From: Pirellulales bacterium | Lineage (GTDB): Bacteria; Planctomycetota; Planctomycetia; Pirellulales; Lacipirellulaceae | Assembly: GCA_022448265.1 (NCBI GenBank) | Contig: JAKVCC010000016.1 | Location: forward strand, 46,648-110,647 | Length of the DNA: 64,000 nucleotides | Direction of reading: 5' to 3' | Part shown: positions 1 to 8,575 of the stretch, one piece after another | How the letters are laid out: every line of letters starts with the position of its first letter | Numbering within the stretch: position 1 is the stretch's first letter | Made by a program: the position numbers and the translations under genes | Notes under the pieces: model-generated | Databases searched by the model: none | Seen by the model: only the letters and a program-made list of their open reading frames with translations | What the model was told of the DNA's origin: nothing

Positions 1-367
1 GCGTTTTTTTGACGGCAATCCGATCGAAAAATTTTTTTCCGCAAGAGGCCGCCTGTGGAAAAGATGTTTGGCAAGCAAAATTTGTCCAGCGGCTGCGTGC
101 AAAAGCCCTTATTTGGCTCGTTTTTGCGAGAAAAAATGCCCCGTCGCTGCCCGTGAATCGCGTACCACAAAATGCAGGCCAATGGATTCGGCGACCCACT
201 ACAAATTGGATGCCCCTTTTCGATTCCCCATTTGCTTGTCCCCCCGGGAGCCCCCTATTCTCTGATAGACACTAGTTCGTTTTTTCCTTGAGCCCTGAGA
301 CAGCCTCATTCCCTGGGTGCCTTTGTTGTCCGAAATGCCCTTGCTCCTGGGAAATGCCCTGGGCCCC
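1..367. other. Left-edge stretch without a supported gene
   Basis: Short overlapping reading frames exist on both strands, but none has a recognisable domain, signal peptide or good ribosome binding site. There are two T-rich runs near positions 4-10 and 32-38. I see no RNA gene or repeat here. It lies downstream of the minus-strand acetyltransferase gene. Confidence 0.5.
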
Positions 368-1363
368 CTAGGCTTCCTTGCTTCCTGAGGAAACCGATGT
401 TTGACCGGAAAAGCGAGCGTAAACGGTCCGCCGGTCCCAAACAATGAATCCGGCGCGCCGGTACATGCGGAGGACATGTTCGTTTGACTGGTCAACGGCT
501 AAAACCAGTCGATCAGCCTTTCCCAGGCGCGCCTGCCACAAGGCGTACTGCAAGATTTGCCAACCGTATCCTTGCCCCCGGGCTGCCGGTACGATCCCCA
601 TGTAAACGAGTTCCCAGCTGCCCCCCTCGCCATGGGATGCAAGAATCAGTGCGCCGACATCTTGTTGACGGGCATCTTCTTGCGGGTAGGTCGAGTTCCT
701 GGCAGGCTGGTGGCCCGCATCCGTGCTTGGTTGGTTGCACACAAAGTACCAGCCCGCGCCGCCCAGGTCGCCTTGGGCCGCATAGCCATCGATAATGTCG
801 GCCGTACTGTGTACGCCGTTGAGTGCCGGGCAGTCTAGCGAGTCTGTGTAGGTTTCCTGGAGCAACCGGCCGAGCCGCTCGGGCTGGCCATCGGCATGTG
901 GCTGGAAATCCAGAGTCCCAGGGGGTTGAACCTGCGGGAAGTGGCTATTTTCGAGCGTCAAGTAAACCAGATTTGCCAGCTTGTGAAACTGGCCCATGGC
1001 AAACAAGTGCGGATTGATTTCCGCGTCGGGACTCACCAGGATTTGGGCCAGGGCGACGTCGTTTTCGTCAAGGAAGGCGGCCGCGGCGCGGATCAGCAGA
1101 GGTGATGCCGGGTGGTGCCCGGCAGAGGGCCATACCAGTGCTGTTCGGCCTGGCGTTAGCTGTGCCCACACTGCCGCCTGAGGTTCTCCCCCCCGGTGGG
1201 CACAGAGGAGCCCCGCAAAGGCGGATTCGCCGTGTCCCTGCACTCCATCCAGGGTCTGCACTAAGGCTGTTTGCCCGTCTTCGCTCAAGCCAGCATGCAA
1301 GAGGCGCAGTGCACCTGCCCGATCTTTCGCACTGCAATAGGCGATGGAAAACTCGTTACCCAT
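368..1363 (-). CDS. GNAT-family N-acetyltransferase
   Basis: The C-terminal third carries the acetyl-CoA-binding signature of the GNAT fold: a GIVPAARGQGYGWQIL block (motif A, R/Q-x-x-G-x-G) followed by a helix and an ending of the type NEHVLRMYRRAGF. The N-terminal half (about 200 residues) is less conserved and could be a degenerate first GNAT domain, as in double-GNAT proteins; its acceptor substrate cannot be told. The frame stays open to a GTG at 1492, which overlaps the stop of the upstream gene as TAGTG and could couple translation. I prefer the ATG at 1363 (about 331 residues) because the extra 43 residues look non-conserved, but neither start has a clear Shine-Dalgarno sequence. Likely one transcript with the gene upstream. 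Confidence 0.75.
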   Translation of the reverse strand: MGNEFSIAYCSAKDRAGALRLLHAGLSEDGQTALVQTLDGVQGHGESAFAGLLCAHRGGEPQAAVWAQLTPGRTALVWPSAGHHPASPLLIRAAAAFLDENDVALAQILVSPDAEINPHLFAMGQFHKLANLVYLTLENSHFPQVQPPGTLDFQPHADGQPERLGRLLQETYTDSLDCPALNGVHSTADIIDGYAAQGDLGGAGWYFVCNQPSTDAGHQPARNSTYPQEDARQQDVGALILASHGEGGSWELVYMGIVPAARGQGYGWQILQYALWQARLGKADRLVLAVDQSNEHVLRMYRRAGFIVWDRRTVYARFSGQTSVSSGSKEA

Positions 1364-1491
1364 GGCCGCAAGATAATCGATGCAGCCCCGCCGCGGCAGA
1401 GACATCTGCGCGGATTGCTCGCAGTTGTGCAGAATCGCCCCGGGAAAGGGGCTTCCGCTGTCCGGCAATAGACACAGCTCGTGGCAGGACA

Positions 1492-2358
1492 CTACCAGAA
1501 ACGGTCCCGCTTTTCCAAACTGTTGACTTGTCCCTTAGGAACCCGACTACGAGGAAACAGCGCGTCCCATTTTTCCTTACCCACTTTTTTCTTGTCACCC
1601 TGTTCGGGTTCAATAACCTTGTCTTCCTGGGCGACCTCGGTGGCGGGAGGGCTGGGCTCGGGCTCGGCAGTGGGCAGCGTAGGCGTTTTGCGGGCGAGCG
1701 GCGTGGTCGCGCCGGGTCGCTGGAGTTCGACTTCCACCGCAAAACTCTCGTGGGGTGTGGTGGCCCGCAGCACCGGTGCGGGGCGGGTACGTAACTCACT
1801 GGTTACGTGCTGGCCACGGCGAAGCTGAAAAAGCTGTTCGCCAGCGATGGGGGCGGATTGGCGCTGCAGGCCGTAGGTCTGGGTGAGCAACAGCACCAGT
1901 TGAGTGGTATCGCCCGTATTGCCACGAAACGAGATTCGCTGTAGCCGGCCGACTGCGTCGAAGTAGTACGTCAGCGATCCGGCCAGATCATCCAGTTGCG
2001 TGCCGCTTACCAGGGGGACCCGAATGCCGTAGAGCCCAAGATCGGCCAGCCCAGTGGATTTGCGCGCCCACCGCCGATAAACCCACTCCCGATCGAGATT
2101 GAATCGGAATATTTCTGGCAAGGACATGTTCCGTATGCCTTCCAGAGGCGTTGTCTTAGAGTAGGCCGGCACACTGGGTCCCTGAGGAGGTGCTGGCGGT
2201 ACCGAAGACGACTTAATCGCGGGCGTGACGCCGCTTTGGGTTGTGCCGTTAGGCGGGGTATCCCAAAGCTGGCCCACGTTGGGCGTGTTGGTTGCCACAT
2301 AAGGTGCGCCTACCGCAGCGGCCAGCAAAACAGGGATACTTAACGTACGCGAGAGCAT
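1492..2358 (-). CDS. Exported planctomycetal protein of unknown function
   Basis: The 288-residue product starts with a short hydrophobic segment (about residues 5-20, rich in L, A and V) that looks like a signal peptide or anchor. A proline/serine/threonine-rich linker (about 25-70) follows, then a globular region with the pattern YYFDAVGRLQRISFRGNTGD, and a charged, proline-rich C-terminal third ending in basic residues. I recognise no enzyme motif. An AAGGTG element lies about 8 nt before the ATG, supporting this start. The stop overlaps the alternative GTG of the acetyltransferase gene, so the two are probably co-transcribed. Function unknown; the linker and tail suggest an envelope-associated protein. 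Confidence 0.7.
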   Translation of the reverse strand: MLSRTLSIPVLLAAAVGAPYVATNTPNVGQLWDTPPNGTTQSGVTPAIKSSSVPPAPPQGPSVPAYSKTTPLEGIRNMSLPEIFRFNLDREWVYRRWARKSTGLADLGLYGIRVPLVSGTQLDDLAGSLTYYFDAVGRLQRISFRGNTGDTTQLVLLLTQTYGLQRQSAPIAGEQLFQLRRGQHVTSELRTRPAPVLRATTPHESFAVEVELQRPGATTPLARKTPTLPTAEPEPSPPATEVAQEDKVIEPEQGDKKKVGKEKWDALFPRSRVPKGQVNSLEKRDRFW

Positions 2359-3318
2359 TTTGCTTCACCTTACTCGCTTGGGGATTGCTCGAGAACCTAT
2401 TTTAACACTGCCAATTGGACGTGACGATTTCGAGAATGCTAACCGAACCTTGGGTTTCACAACGGGCCCTAGTAGTGTCTTCGACTGGCGGGGCGAACGG
2501 ACTTTTCACGGTCGGCGACTCCCCGGGCAAGCCGTTCAGCCTGTGCGAACCTTGCCACCGCGACAACAGACGCCAGCTTGGGCGACTCGTGCTAGTCTCG
2601 ACTGTGAAATCTTGGCAGACTTTACGGATTATGCCTGGTTAACGGGGGACGAAGGAGGCAGGTGGTTAGTCCTGGTAAACGCGGAGCCCAATCCGATGCA
2701 TCGCCACTTGCAACGACTGCGCAAAATACTTAGCGCACTGCGGACTTGGACGATCGTCGAGTAAGTCAAGCTCAGACGCCGGGCAGAAACAAAATGTTAG
2801 TCTGTTGGTAGCCAAAATGTTTTTTGCCGAGCTAGCCAGCGATAATTCGCGTGTGTCAGGGCACGCCGACATTTTCGCGGTTGGCACTTCCCAGGTGGAA
2901 GCATTCTTGCCTCCCGGTACGTAGGGTTGGTACCTGGATCCCGACCGCCGCAGCAAGGACGCCACTCGACTCGGTACCACACCCATGCACCGTGGACGGA
3001 CGTGATCGCCCGCATGAGGCCGGCTGCTTGACGGGTGGTGTACCCGCTGCCCTACCCCGTTTTGCGTCCTCGAGGGATTTTTGCTGCAGGTGGGGTCCGT
3101 CGATAAGCATTTGCGTGTACTGCGCTTGGAAATTAAACGGCGGGGCGTCCAGGCCGCTCCCTAGCAGCTTCGCCGTCAGCTAAAACCTCAAGAATCCTCT
3201 TGCTGACCTGTGCGGATCGGTACGAAGGGCCCACCGCTGTGGTCGCGGGCTAACCAAGTCGAGTTAAACCGATTAGAATGACTGCTTCGCCAATTTTTCT
3301 GGATTGCGAGGTTGAATT
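2359..3318. other. Intergenic region of about 960 bases, no supported gene
   Basis: This gap separates the divergent minus-strand unit and the plus-strand TIM-barrel/UbiA cluster, so it should hold both promoters. Several frames of 70-134 codons occur on both strands, but they overlap one another, are rich in Arg, Pro and Cys, and show no domain or convincing start site. I could not fix promoter elements by eye. Confidence 0.5.
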
Positions 3319-4179
3319 ATGAAGCTGGCTTTCAGTTCGAATGCCTACATGCAATTTTCCATCGAGGAGACGATTCAACGTATCGCTGAGCTCGGTTACG
3401 CGGGCATCGAACTTTTGGCTGATGTTCCTCACGCGTGGCCGGCGGGCCTCTTGCCCGAGCGGCGCGAGGCGATCCGGACGTGTCTCGAAACCCATTGTTT
3501 GACGATTTCGAACATCAATGCATTTATGATGAATGCGGTCGGCGACCCTCGCCAGCCGTATTGGCATCCCGGTTGGACCGATCCCGATTGCCACTACCGA
3601 GCCATTCGTCGCGAGCACACAAAGAGGGCTTTGCAGCTGGCTTCAGACTTGGGCGCACCGCATATCACGACCGAGCCTGGCGGATTGGTAACGGCTGAGC
3701 AATCTTGGCAAGAAGCGGCCGACATTTTCTACGACGAGCTGATGCCCTGTGTGGAATTAGCCGAACAGCTTGATGTGGGCCTCTTGATTGAGCCTGAACC
3801 GGAGTTGCTGATTGAGCGTTTTGACCAGTACCTTGAGTTTGCAGGACGTATCGATTCAGAACAAATCGGTTTGAATTTCGATATCGGTCATGCTTATTGC
3901 GTGGGTGAAGACCCTCAAGACTGGGTGCCGCGCATGGCCGAGCAGACGGTGCACTACCACCTGGAGGATATCGCTGACACGCGCGTGCACGCGCATCTGA
4001 TTCCCGGCCACGGTGCGATTGATTTTGGGGCGACGCTGCGGGCCATTGCCGAGACGGGCTATGCAGGCTGGTTGACTGTGGAACTCTATCCGTACATTGA
4101 TGCGCCGGACGACGCGGCGCGCGAAGCGCATAGCTATCTGAGCAAGGCGCTTGCCTGCCTGAGTTCATCCACGACATGA
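3319..4179 (+). CDS. Sugar phosphate isomerase/epimerase-like TIM-barrel protein
   Basis: A 286-residue protein of the AP-endonuclease-2/xylose-isomerase-like TIM-barrel family (PF01261 type). Visible family features are the N-terminal strand and helix ending in LGYAGIELLADVPHA, the metal-ligand Glu in LLIEPEPELL, the Asp/His pair in NFDIGHAYC, the His in HYHLEDI, and the C-terminal Glu in LTVELYPY. Members bind one or two divalent metals and act on sugars or polyols; the substrate here is unknown. It starts a plus-strand run and overlaps the UbiA gene by 4 nt (ATGA), so the two are almost certainly co-translated. Its place beside an eboC-like gene suggests a role in the same pathway, but the closer match to EboE is the second TIM barrel at 5245. 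Confidence 0.85.
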   Translation: MKLAFSSNAYMQFSIEETIQRIAELGYAGIELLADVPHAWPAGLLPERREAIRTCLETHCLTISNINAFMMNAVGDPRQPYWHPGWTDPDCHYRAIRREHTKRALQLASDLGAPHITTEPGGLVTAEQSWQEAADIFYDELMPCVELAEQLDVGLLIEPEPELLIERFDQYLEFAGRIDSEQIGLNFDIGHAYCVGEDPQDWVPRMAEQTVHYHLEDIADTRVHAHLIPGHGAIDFGATLRAIAETGYAGWLTVELYPYIDAPDDAAREAHSYLSKALACLSSSTT

Positions 4180-5150
4180 ACGATCTGCGTGGCTCTTTGC
4201 TGACAACGCGTGGCAGTGCCAAGGACCGTCTCTTGGCGGTCGCTCAGTTGATGCGGCTGGCCAACGTGTTTACCGCGATGGCGGACGTCTGGATGGGTTT
4301 CATCCTGGTAGTGGGTAGCTTGCAGCCAGTGCTTCTCTCGCTGGGACTCACGATGTGTTCGTGTCTACTCTATACGGCGGGAATGGTACTCAATGACGTG
4401 ATGGACATCAGCGTGGACTCGGTGCAACGTCCTGAGCGCCCCTTGCCGAGCGGTCGAGTTTCGCTGCACTTTGCCGCAGTACTGGGCTGGAGTTTGCTTG
4501 GCGCGGGCGTACTGGCGGGCTTTGGGATGTCAGTGCTGAGCCGCAATGCGGCACCCGGACTTATTGCCTGGGCGCTGAGCGTGATGATTGTCGCGTATAA
4601 TTCATGGCTAAAAAATACGTGGTGCGGCCCATTTGCCATGGCGGCCTGCCGGGCGGCAAACGTGTTGCTGGGCATGAGCCCCCGAATCGTCCAGTTGGAC
4701 CCCTACGATTGCTTTCTCGTCTTAGATACGCTGGCGCCGGCTGCTGGCATTGGCTGTTACGTCTGCGGGATTTGCTGGTTTGCCCGGGAGGAGCACGGAA
4801 TTAGCCGACGAGGTCCCTTACTGTTGGGTGTGGCGCTCATGACGGGTGGCCTGATCCTTATCGGTGCGGCGCCGTGGTGGGAGCTGGCGGCCTCCTGCCT
4901 GCAGCGTCCCCATTGGCAATGGATCGCAGCGTGGAGTGTGCTTGGCGTGCTGGTGCTCTGGCGATGCATTGGGGCGATCTGTAAGCCTGTCGCCGGTCGC
5001 GTGCAACAAGCGGTGGGCTATGCCATATTGCTAATTATTCCCATCGATGCCGCTATTTGCTGGGGCTATGCCGAATGGGGTTGGGCGTGCTTGGTACTAG
5101 CTTTGATCCTGCCAGGCAGGCTATTATCCCGTTGGCTTCGGGTGACCTGA
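4176..5150 (+). CDS. UbiA-family prenyltransferase, EboC-like
   Basis: A 324-residue integral membrane protein with about eight to nine hydrophobic helices. The first Asp-rich motif of UbiA enzymes is intact: N73-D74-x-x-D77-x-x-x-D81, followed by the usual RPERPLPSGRVS. The second motif is degraded to a WFAREEHG segment, which departs from the D-x-x-x-D expected in ubiquinone and menaquinone prenyltransferases. The family transfers polyprenyl groups from diphosphate donors to aromatic or polyol acceptors in the membrane. Flanking TIM barrels and an alkaline-phosphatase-fold hydrolase match the eboC-eboE-eboF neighbourhood of cyanobacteria and other bacteria. An alternative is MqnP, the menaquinone UbiA, since mqn genes lie 27 kb away, but the context favours EboC. 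Confidence 0.82.
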   Translation: MNDLRGSLLTTRGSAKDRLLAVAQLMRLANVFTAMADVWMGFILVVGSLQPVLLSLGLTMCSCLLYTAGMVLNDVMDISVDSVQRPERPLPSGRVSLHFAAVLGWSLLGAGVLAGFGMSVLSRNAAPGLIAWALSVMIVAYNSWLKNTWCGPFAMAACRAANVLLGMSPRIVQLDPYDCFLVLDTLAPAAGIGCYVCGICWFAREEHGISRRGPLLLGVALMTGGLILIGAAPWWELAASCLQRPHWQWIAAWSVLGVLVLWRCIGAICKPVAGRVQQAVGYAILLIIPIDAAICWGYAEWGWACLVLALILPGRLLSRWLRVT

Positions 5151-5244
5151 GTTTCGCTGCGGAAACGCGAAACGGGGATCTCTTCGGTGCGGATATGACT
5201 GGGAGCCGGGCTTTTACAAACCGACCCATTGGGGCGAACGCGAT

Positions 5245-6093
5245 ATGCGGCTTGGTTACAACACCAATGGTCTGGCCCATCACAGCCTGCCGGAGGCATT
5301 GCGTTTGTTGGCGTCGCTCGGTTACCGGAGCGTGGCCATCACCATCGATCACGCCGCTCTCAATCCTTATACATCCAGGTACAACATCGAACTGCAGGAA
5401 ATAGGTGCCTTACTTTCCCAACTGAACCTGCGGTCGGTCATCGAAACGGGCGCACGATACTTGCTGGATCCGCGTCGCAAGCACCAGCCGACACTGGTCA
5501 CTTCGAAGTCAGACGGTAGGCCCCAACGGGTGGAGTTTCTCCGTCATGCGGTTGACATGGCCGCCGCGCTGGGCAGCGATTGCGTATCGCTCTGGTCGGG
5601 CACGCTGCCAGACGGGGATGCGCGGGGAGACGGCCTGTGCCGGCTGGCCGACAGCTTGCACACGGTCCTTGAATATGCCGAGCGCCGCAACGTGTGGCTG
5701 GGTTTCGAACCGGAGCCCGGCATGTTGATTGACAGCATGCAGAGCTGGCAAGAGCTATTGGAACGAATCGATTCGCCCCGGCTGGGTCTGACCCTCGACA
5801 TTGGTCATCTGCACTGTCTGGGAGAAGTCCCTATCAGCGAGGTGATCCGTTGCTGGGCCGGCAGGTTACTCAACGTGCACATCGAAGACATGCGACAAGG
5901 CGTCCACGAGCATCTGATGTTTGGAGAAGGGGAGATCGATTTCCCCCCCGTGCTGGCCGCGCTCGCTGAAGTTGAGTATTCCGGTGGGGTCCACGTCGAG
6001 TTGAGCCGTCATAGCCATGCGGGTCCCGCTGCCGCCAGGCAGGCGATGACGTTCTTGCAACCTCAAATCGATGCCGCGTTAGCTGCTCAGTGA
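5245..6093 (+). CDS. EboE-like xylose-isomerase-type TIM-barrel protein
   Basis: 282 residues with the same fold as the protein at 3319 but a clearly different subfamily. It opens with MRLGYNTNGLAHHSLPEAL and has the segment IETGARYLLDPRRKHQPTL near residues 66-84, which I associate with EboE-type proteins. Metal-ligand positions are visible as the Glu in WLGFEPEPGM, the Asp/His in TLDIGHLHC, the His in VHIEDM and the Glu in VHVELSRHSH. It follows the UbiA gene after 94 nt and precedes the phosphodiesterase gene, the order C-E-F of ebo clusters. The substrate is unknown in all organisms that have the cluster; a cyclitol or sugar phosphate is a guess. Confidence 0.82.
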   Translation: MRLGYNTNGLAHHSLPEALRLLASLGYRSVAITIDHAALNPYTSRYNIELQEIGALLSQLNLRSVIETGARYLLDPRRKHQPTLVTSKSDGRPQRVEFLRHAVDMAAALGSDCVSLWSGTLPDGDARGDGLCRLADSLHTVLEYAERRNVWLGFEPEPGMLIDSMQSWQELLERIDSPRLGLTLDIGHLHCLGEVPISEVIRCWAGRLLNVHIEDMRQGVHEHLMFGEGEIDFPPVLAALAEVEYSGGVHVELSRHSHAGPAAARQAMTFLQPQIDAALAAQ

Positions 6094-6114
6094 CCTGCCA
6101 CTGGCCCCAAGACG

Positions 6115-6138
6115 TTTCCCTTTCCCTTTCCCTTTCCC
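6115..6138 (+). repeat. Hexanucleotide tandem repeat (TTTCCC) x4 in a 5' leader
   Basis: Four exact copies of TTTCCC followed by a run of T, forming a pure pyrimidine tract that ends about 12 nt before the ATG at 6157. No purine-rich ribosome binding site is visible between the tract and the start codon. Copy-number change would alter leader length without touching the coding frame. Confidence 0.9.
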
Positions 6139-6156
6139 TTTTTTTGTCTGCTCATT

Positions 6157-7476
6157 ATGGCTGAACATATCGCTCTGCTCTCGATTCCTGGACTTCGGCG
6201 TCAGGACCTCGCGGCTATGCCCCAATTGGAGGCCCTGATGTCGGGCGGCGATACGGCCGAACTGGTGCCTGGTTTCCCGGCAGTGACCTGCCCGGTGCAA
6301 GCGAATATGACCACAGGCCGTCCGCCCCGCGAACACGGGGTGGTCGCCAATGGTTTCTATTGGCCCGAGCGGAATCAGGTCGAGATGTGGACGTCCGCCA
6401 ATGATTGCGTCGAACGACCCCAGTTGTGGGACATCTTACACCATCACGATCCGGCACTGCGTTCGGCGGTGTGGTTTCCGCTACACAGCAAAAAATGTGG
6501 GGCCGACTACGTTTGCACCCCTGCGCCGATTCACAATTCCGATGGGAGCGAATCGTTATGGTGCTATACGCGTCCCGAATCGCTCTATCCGGATCTTCAG
6601 GAAGCCTTGGGGCATTTTCCCCTTCAGCACTTTTGGGGGCCGATGGCCAACATCAAGTCTTCTGCTTGGATTGTCGATTCGGCTCTGCATGCGGCGGAGG
6701 CATTTCGCCCCAATTTGTTTTATATCTATTTGCCGCATCTTGACTATGCGGCGCAAAAGTTCGGGCCCGATTCGGATGCGGCCCGTCAGGCGCTGGCCGA
6801 CCTGGATGACCAACTCGGCAAGCTGAACCGCGGATTCTCCGCGGCTTACCAGGATCAGCATCTGTTGTGGCTGGTGGCGAGCGAATACGTGATCACACCG
6901 GTGAACCATGTGAGCTATCCGAACCGCGCGCTCCGCGAAGCGGGCCTCTTGTCGGTTGAGTGGCACCAGGACGGCGAACATTTGGACCTTGCCGCGAGTC
7001 GGGCGTGGGCGATGGTCGACCACCAGATGTCGCACGTCTTCGCCCGGGATGTCGAATCGCTGGGTCAGGCCAAGGAGGTTCTGGCCAGTCTGGCGGGGGT
7101 GGAAGAGGTGCTCACTCGCGCCGAGCTCGATCGCTACGACTTGACGCACCCTCGCTGCGGCGATCTCGTCGCGATCTCCGCTTCCGATAGTTGGCAAGCC
7201 TATTATTGGTGGCTCGACGACAGCCAGGCGCCGGCCTACGCCCGCACGGTCGACATCCATCGCAAGCCAGGCTACGATCCGGTCGAGATGTTTTGGGATC
7301 CAATACACAAGTGCATTCCACTGGATGCAACGCTCGTTCAAGGCTCGCACGGCGCACCGCCGTACAGCCCCGCGCAGCGGGGAATTCTGTTGAGCTCCGA
7401 GCGGGGCACCTTCGTCGAGCGACCGCTGGCCGACACCGACGTAGCTGATATCGTCCTCCGCCAATTCGGAATCTAA
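6157..7476 (+). CDS. Alkaline-phosphatase-superfamily phosphodiesterase, EboF-like
   Basis: A 439-residue cytosolic-looking protein (no signal peptide) of the type I phosphodiesterase/nucleotide pyrophosphatase family (PF01663). The nucleophile region is PAVTCPVQANMTTGRPP near residue 50, with Thr as the probable metal-bound nucleophile, followed by the HGVVANGFYW segment typical of the family. Later metal ligands are visible in YLPHLDYAAQKFGPDS and QGSHGAPPYS near the C terminus. Such enzymes hydrolyse phosphodiester or pyrophosphate bonds, for example in nucleotide sugars or lipid-linked phosphates. As the third member of the UbiA-TIM-phosphodiesterase run it corresponds to EboF. The pyrimidine repeat upstream leaves it without a normal ribosome binding site. 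Confidence 0.82.
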   Translation: MAEHIALLSIPGLRRQDLAAMPQLEALMSGGDTAELVPGFPAVTCPVQANMTTGRPPREHGVVANGFYWPERNQVEMWTSANDCVERPQLWDILHHHDPALRSAVWFPLHSKKCGADYVCTPAPIHNSDGSESLWCYTRPESLYPDLQEALGHFPLQHFWGPMANIKSSAWIVDSALHAAEAFRPNLFYIYLPHLDYAAQKFGPDSDAARQALADLDDQLGKLNRGFSAAYQDQHLLWLVASEYVITPVNHVSYPNRALREAGLLSVEWHQDGEHLDLAASRAWAMVDHQMSHVFARDVESLGQAKEVLASLAGVEEVLTRAELDRYDLTHPRCGDLVAISASDSWQAYYWWLDDSQAPAYARTVDIHRKPGYDPVEMFWDPIHKCIPLDATLVQGSHGAPPYSPAQRGILLSSERGTFVERPLADTDVADIVLRQFGI

Positions 7477-7563
7477 AGAGAACGGGATGGGTTTAATTTT
7501 TGTGATCATGTGAGGATGCGTCACCAGCCACTAGGTCTTTGGAGCCCAGAACACACGGTCGCC

Positions 7564-8277
7564 ATGAACGGGCACTTTGGAATCATCTTCGATGTGGATG
7601 GAGTCATTGCAGATTCAGAAGCCGTCAACGTGCGCGCAACTTCCCAGGCCTTCGCCGACATCCTGGGAATTCGCCGTGTGGCCGCGGAAGATTTCCAAAA
7701 AGGTCTCGGACGGGGGGCGGCAGAGTATGTCCGAGCCGGCGCCGCATCCCATCGAATGAAGTTGTCTCCGGACCAGGTGCAGAGCCTCGTGATGGCCCGA
7801 CAGGAGAATTTCCTGGAAATCTTGCGAGAAGAGACGCTCCCGGCCTATCCGGGCGTCCTGAAATTAATCTTTAGCGCTTTGGCCAGCCAGGAATTCAGTT
7901 TGGCAATTGCCACCAGTAGCACGCGCGGCAAGTCGCTGTCGGTACTCGCATCGGCACAGATTCCCGTCGAAGAAATGGTGTATGTATGTGGCGACGACGT
8001 CGCGCGCAAGAAGCCAGATCCCGAGGTCTTTCAGATAGCCTGTCGGCGGTTGTCGCTGGCCCCCAAGTTTTGTGTTGTGATTGAAGATTCCCCCTACGGC
8101 ATAGAAGCGGCTAGCCGGGCAGGATGTGTGTCAATGGCCGTTACCAATACATGCACCCGCCGCGAATTGCGCCGCGCCGACCAAACTGTCGACAGCCTAT
8201 GCGAAGTCAGCCTAGCAACTCTCCGCACCCTACTGAACACGCAGAGCTCTCAAGGTGGCGGTCTGGATCGGACTTGA
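7564..8277 (+). CDS. HAD-superfamily hydrolase, beta-phosphoglucomutase-like
   Basis: A 237-residue subfamily IA HAD protein. Motif I is IIFDVDGVIADSE near the N terminus, motif II is the Thr/Ser in IATSSTRGKSL, and motifs III/IV are KKPDPEVF followed by VIEDSPYGIEAA. The order DxDGVIADSE...KPDPE...EDSPxGI is that of beta-phosphoglucomutase and sugar-phosphate phosphatases. The helical cap lies at about residues 20-95. The frame is open to a GTG at 7510, but the ATG at 7564 directly before the first beta strand is the better start. It trails the EboF-like gene by 87 nt on the same strand and may belong to the same transcript, acting on a phosphorylated cyclitol or sugar; this is inference. 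Confidence 0.8.
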   Translation: MNGHFGIIFDVDGVIADSEAVNVRATSQAFADILGIRRVAAEDFQKGLGRGAAEYVRAGAASHRMKLSPDQVQSLVMARQENFLEILREETLPAYPGVLKLIFSALASQEFSLAIATSSTRGKSLSVLASAQIPVEEMVYVCGDDVARKKPDPEVFQIACRRLSLAPKFCVVIEDSPYGIEAASRAGCVSMAVTNTCTRRELRRADQTVDSLCEVSLATLRTLLNTQSSQGGGLDRT

Positions 8278-8318
8278 GAATAGCCCGTTTGTCGCAGCCT
8301 GAAAGAAATTTCCTGCTG

Positions 8319-8343
8319 TGCTTTTCAGTTTGAAAAACAGCAC
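8319..8343. terminator. Imperfect hairpin between convergent genes
   Basis: GTGCTTTTCA pairs with TGAAAAACAGCAC across a very short loop with a two-base bulge. It lies in the 298-nt gap between the convergent HAD gene and the redoxin/heme protein gene, where a bidirectional terminator would be expected. There is no good T tract on either side. The rest of this gap holds no supported gene. Confidence 0.3.
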
Positions 8344-8575
8344 GTCGGAACTATTAGGAAGTTTCTCAAATTCATGGCAGAGGTTGGGTTGATTCCTACT
8401 AAAGAGTGCTCTGATGGGAAGCGCCGCTGCGCGACTTGCGCCTATCGTGCCGAGCATGATAGCTGAAATGTCGCTTTCTGGATGATGATTGCCCGATCAA
8501 CGAACACGGTGCCAATCATCGCGCCCATTGCTCGCACCATGGAAATCGCTCGTCAAGGCCCTGAAGGCTATCGTT

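Noticed and set aside
2360..3183. Frames of 110-134 codons on the plus strand in the 2.4-3.2 kb gap
   Set aside because: Arg/Pro/Cys-rich, overlapped by equally long frames on the other strand, no domains.
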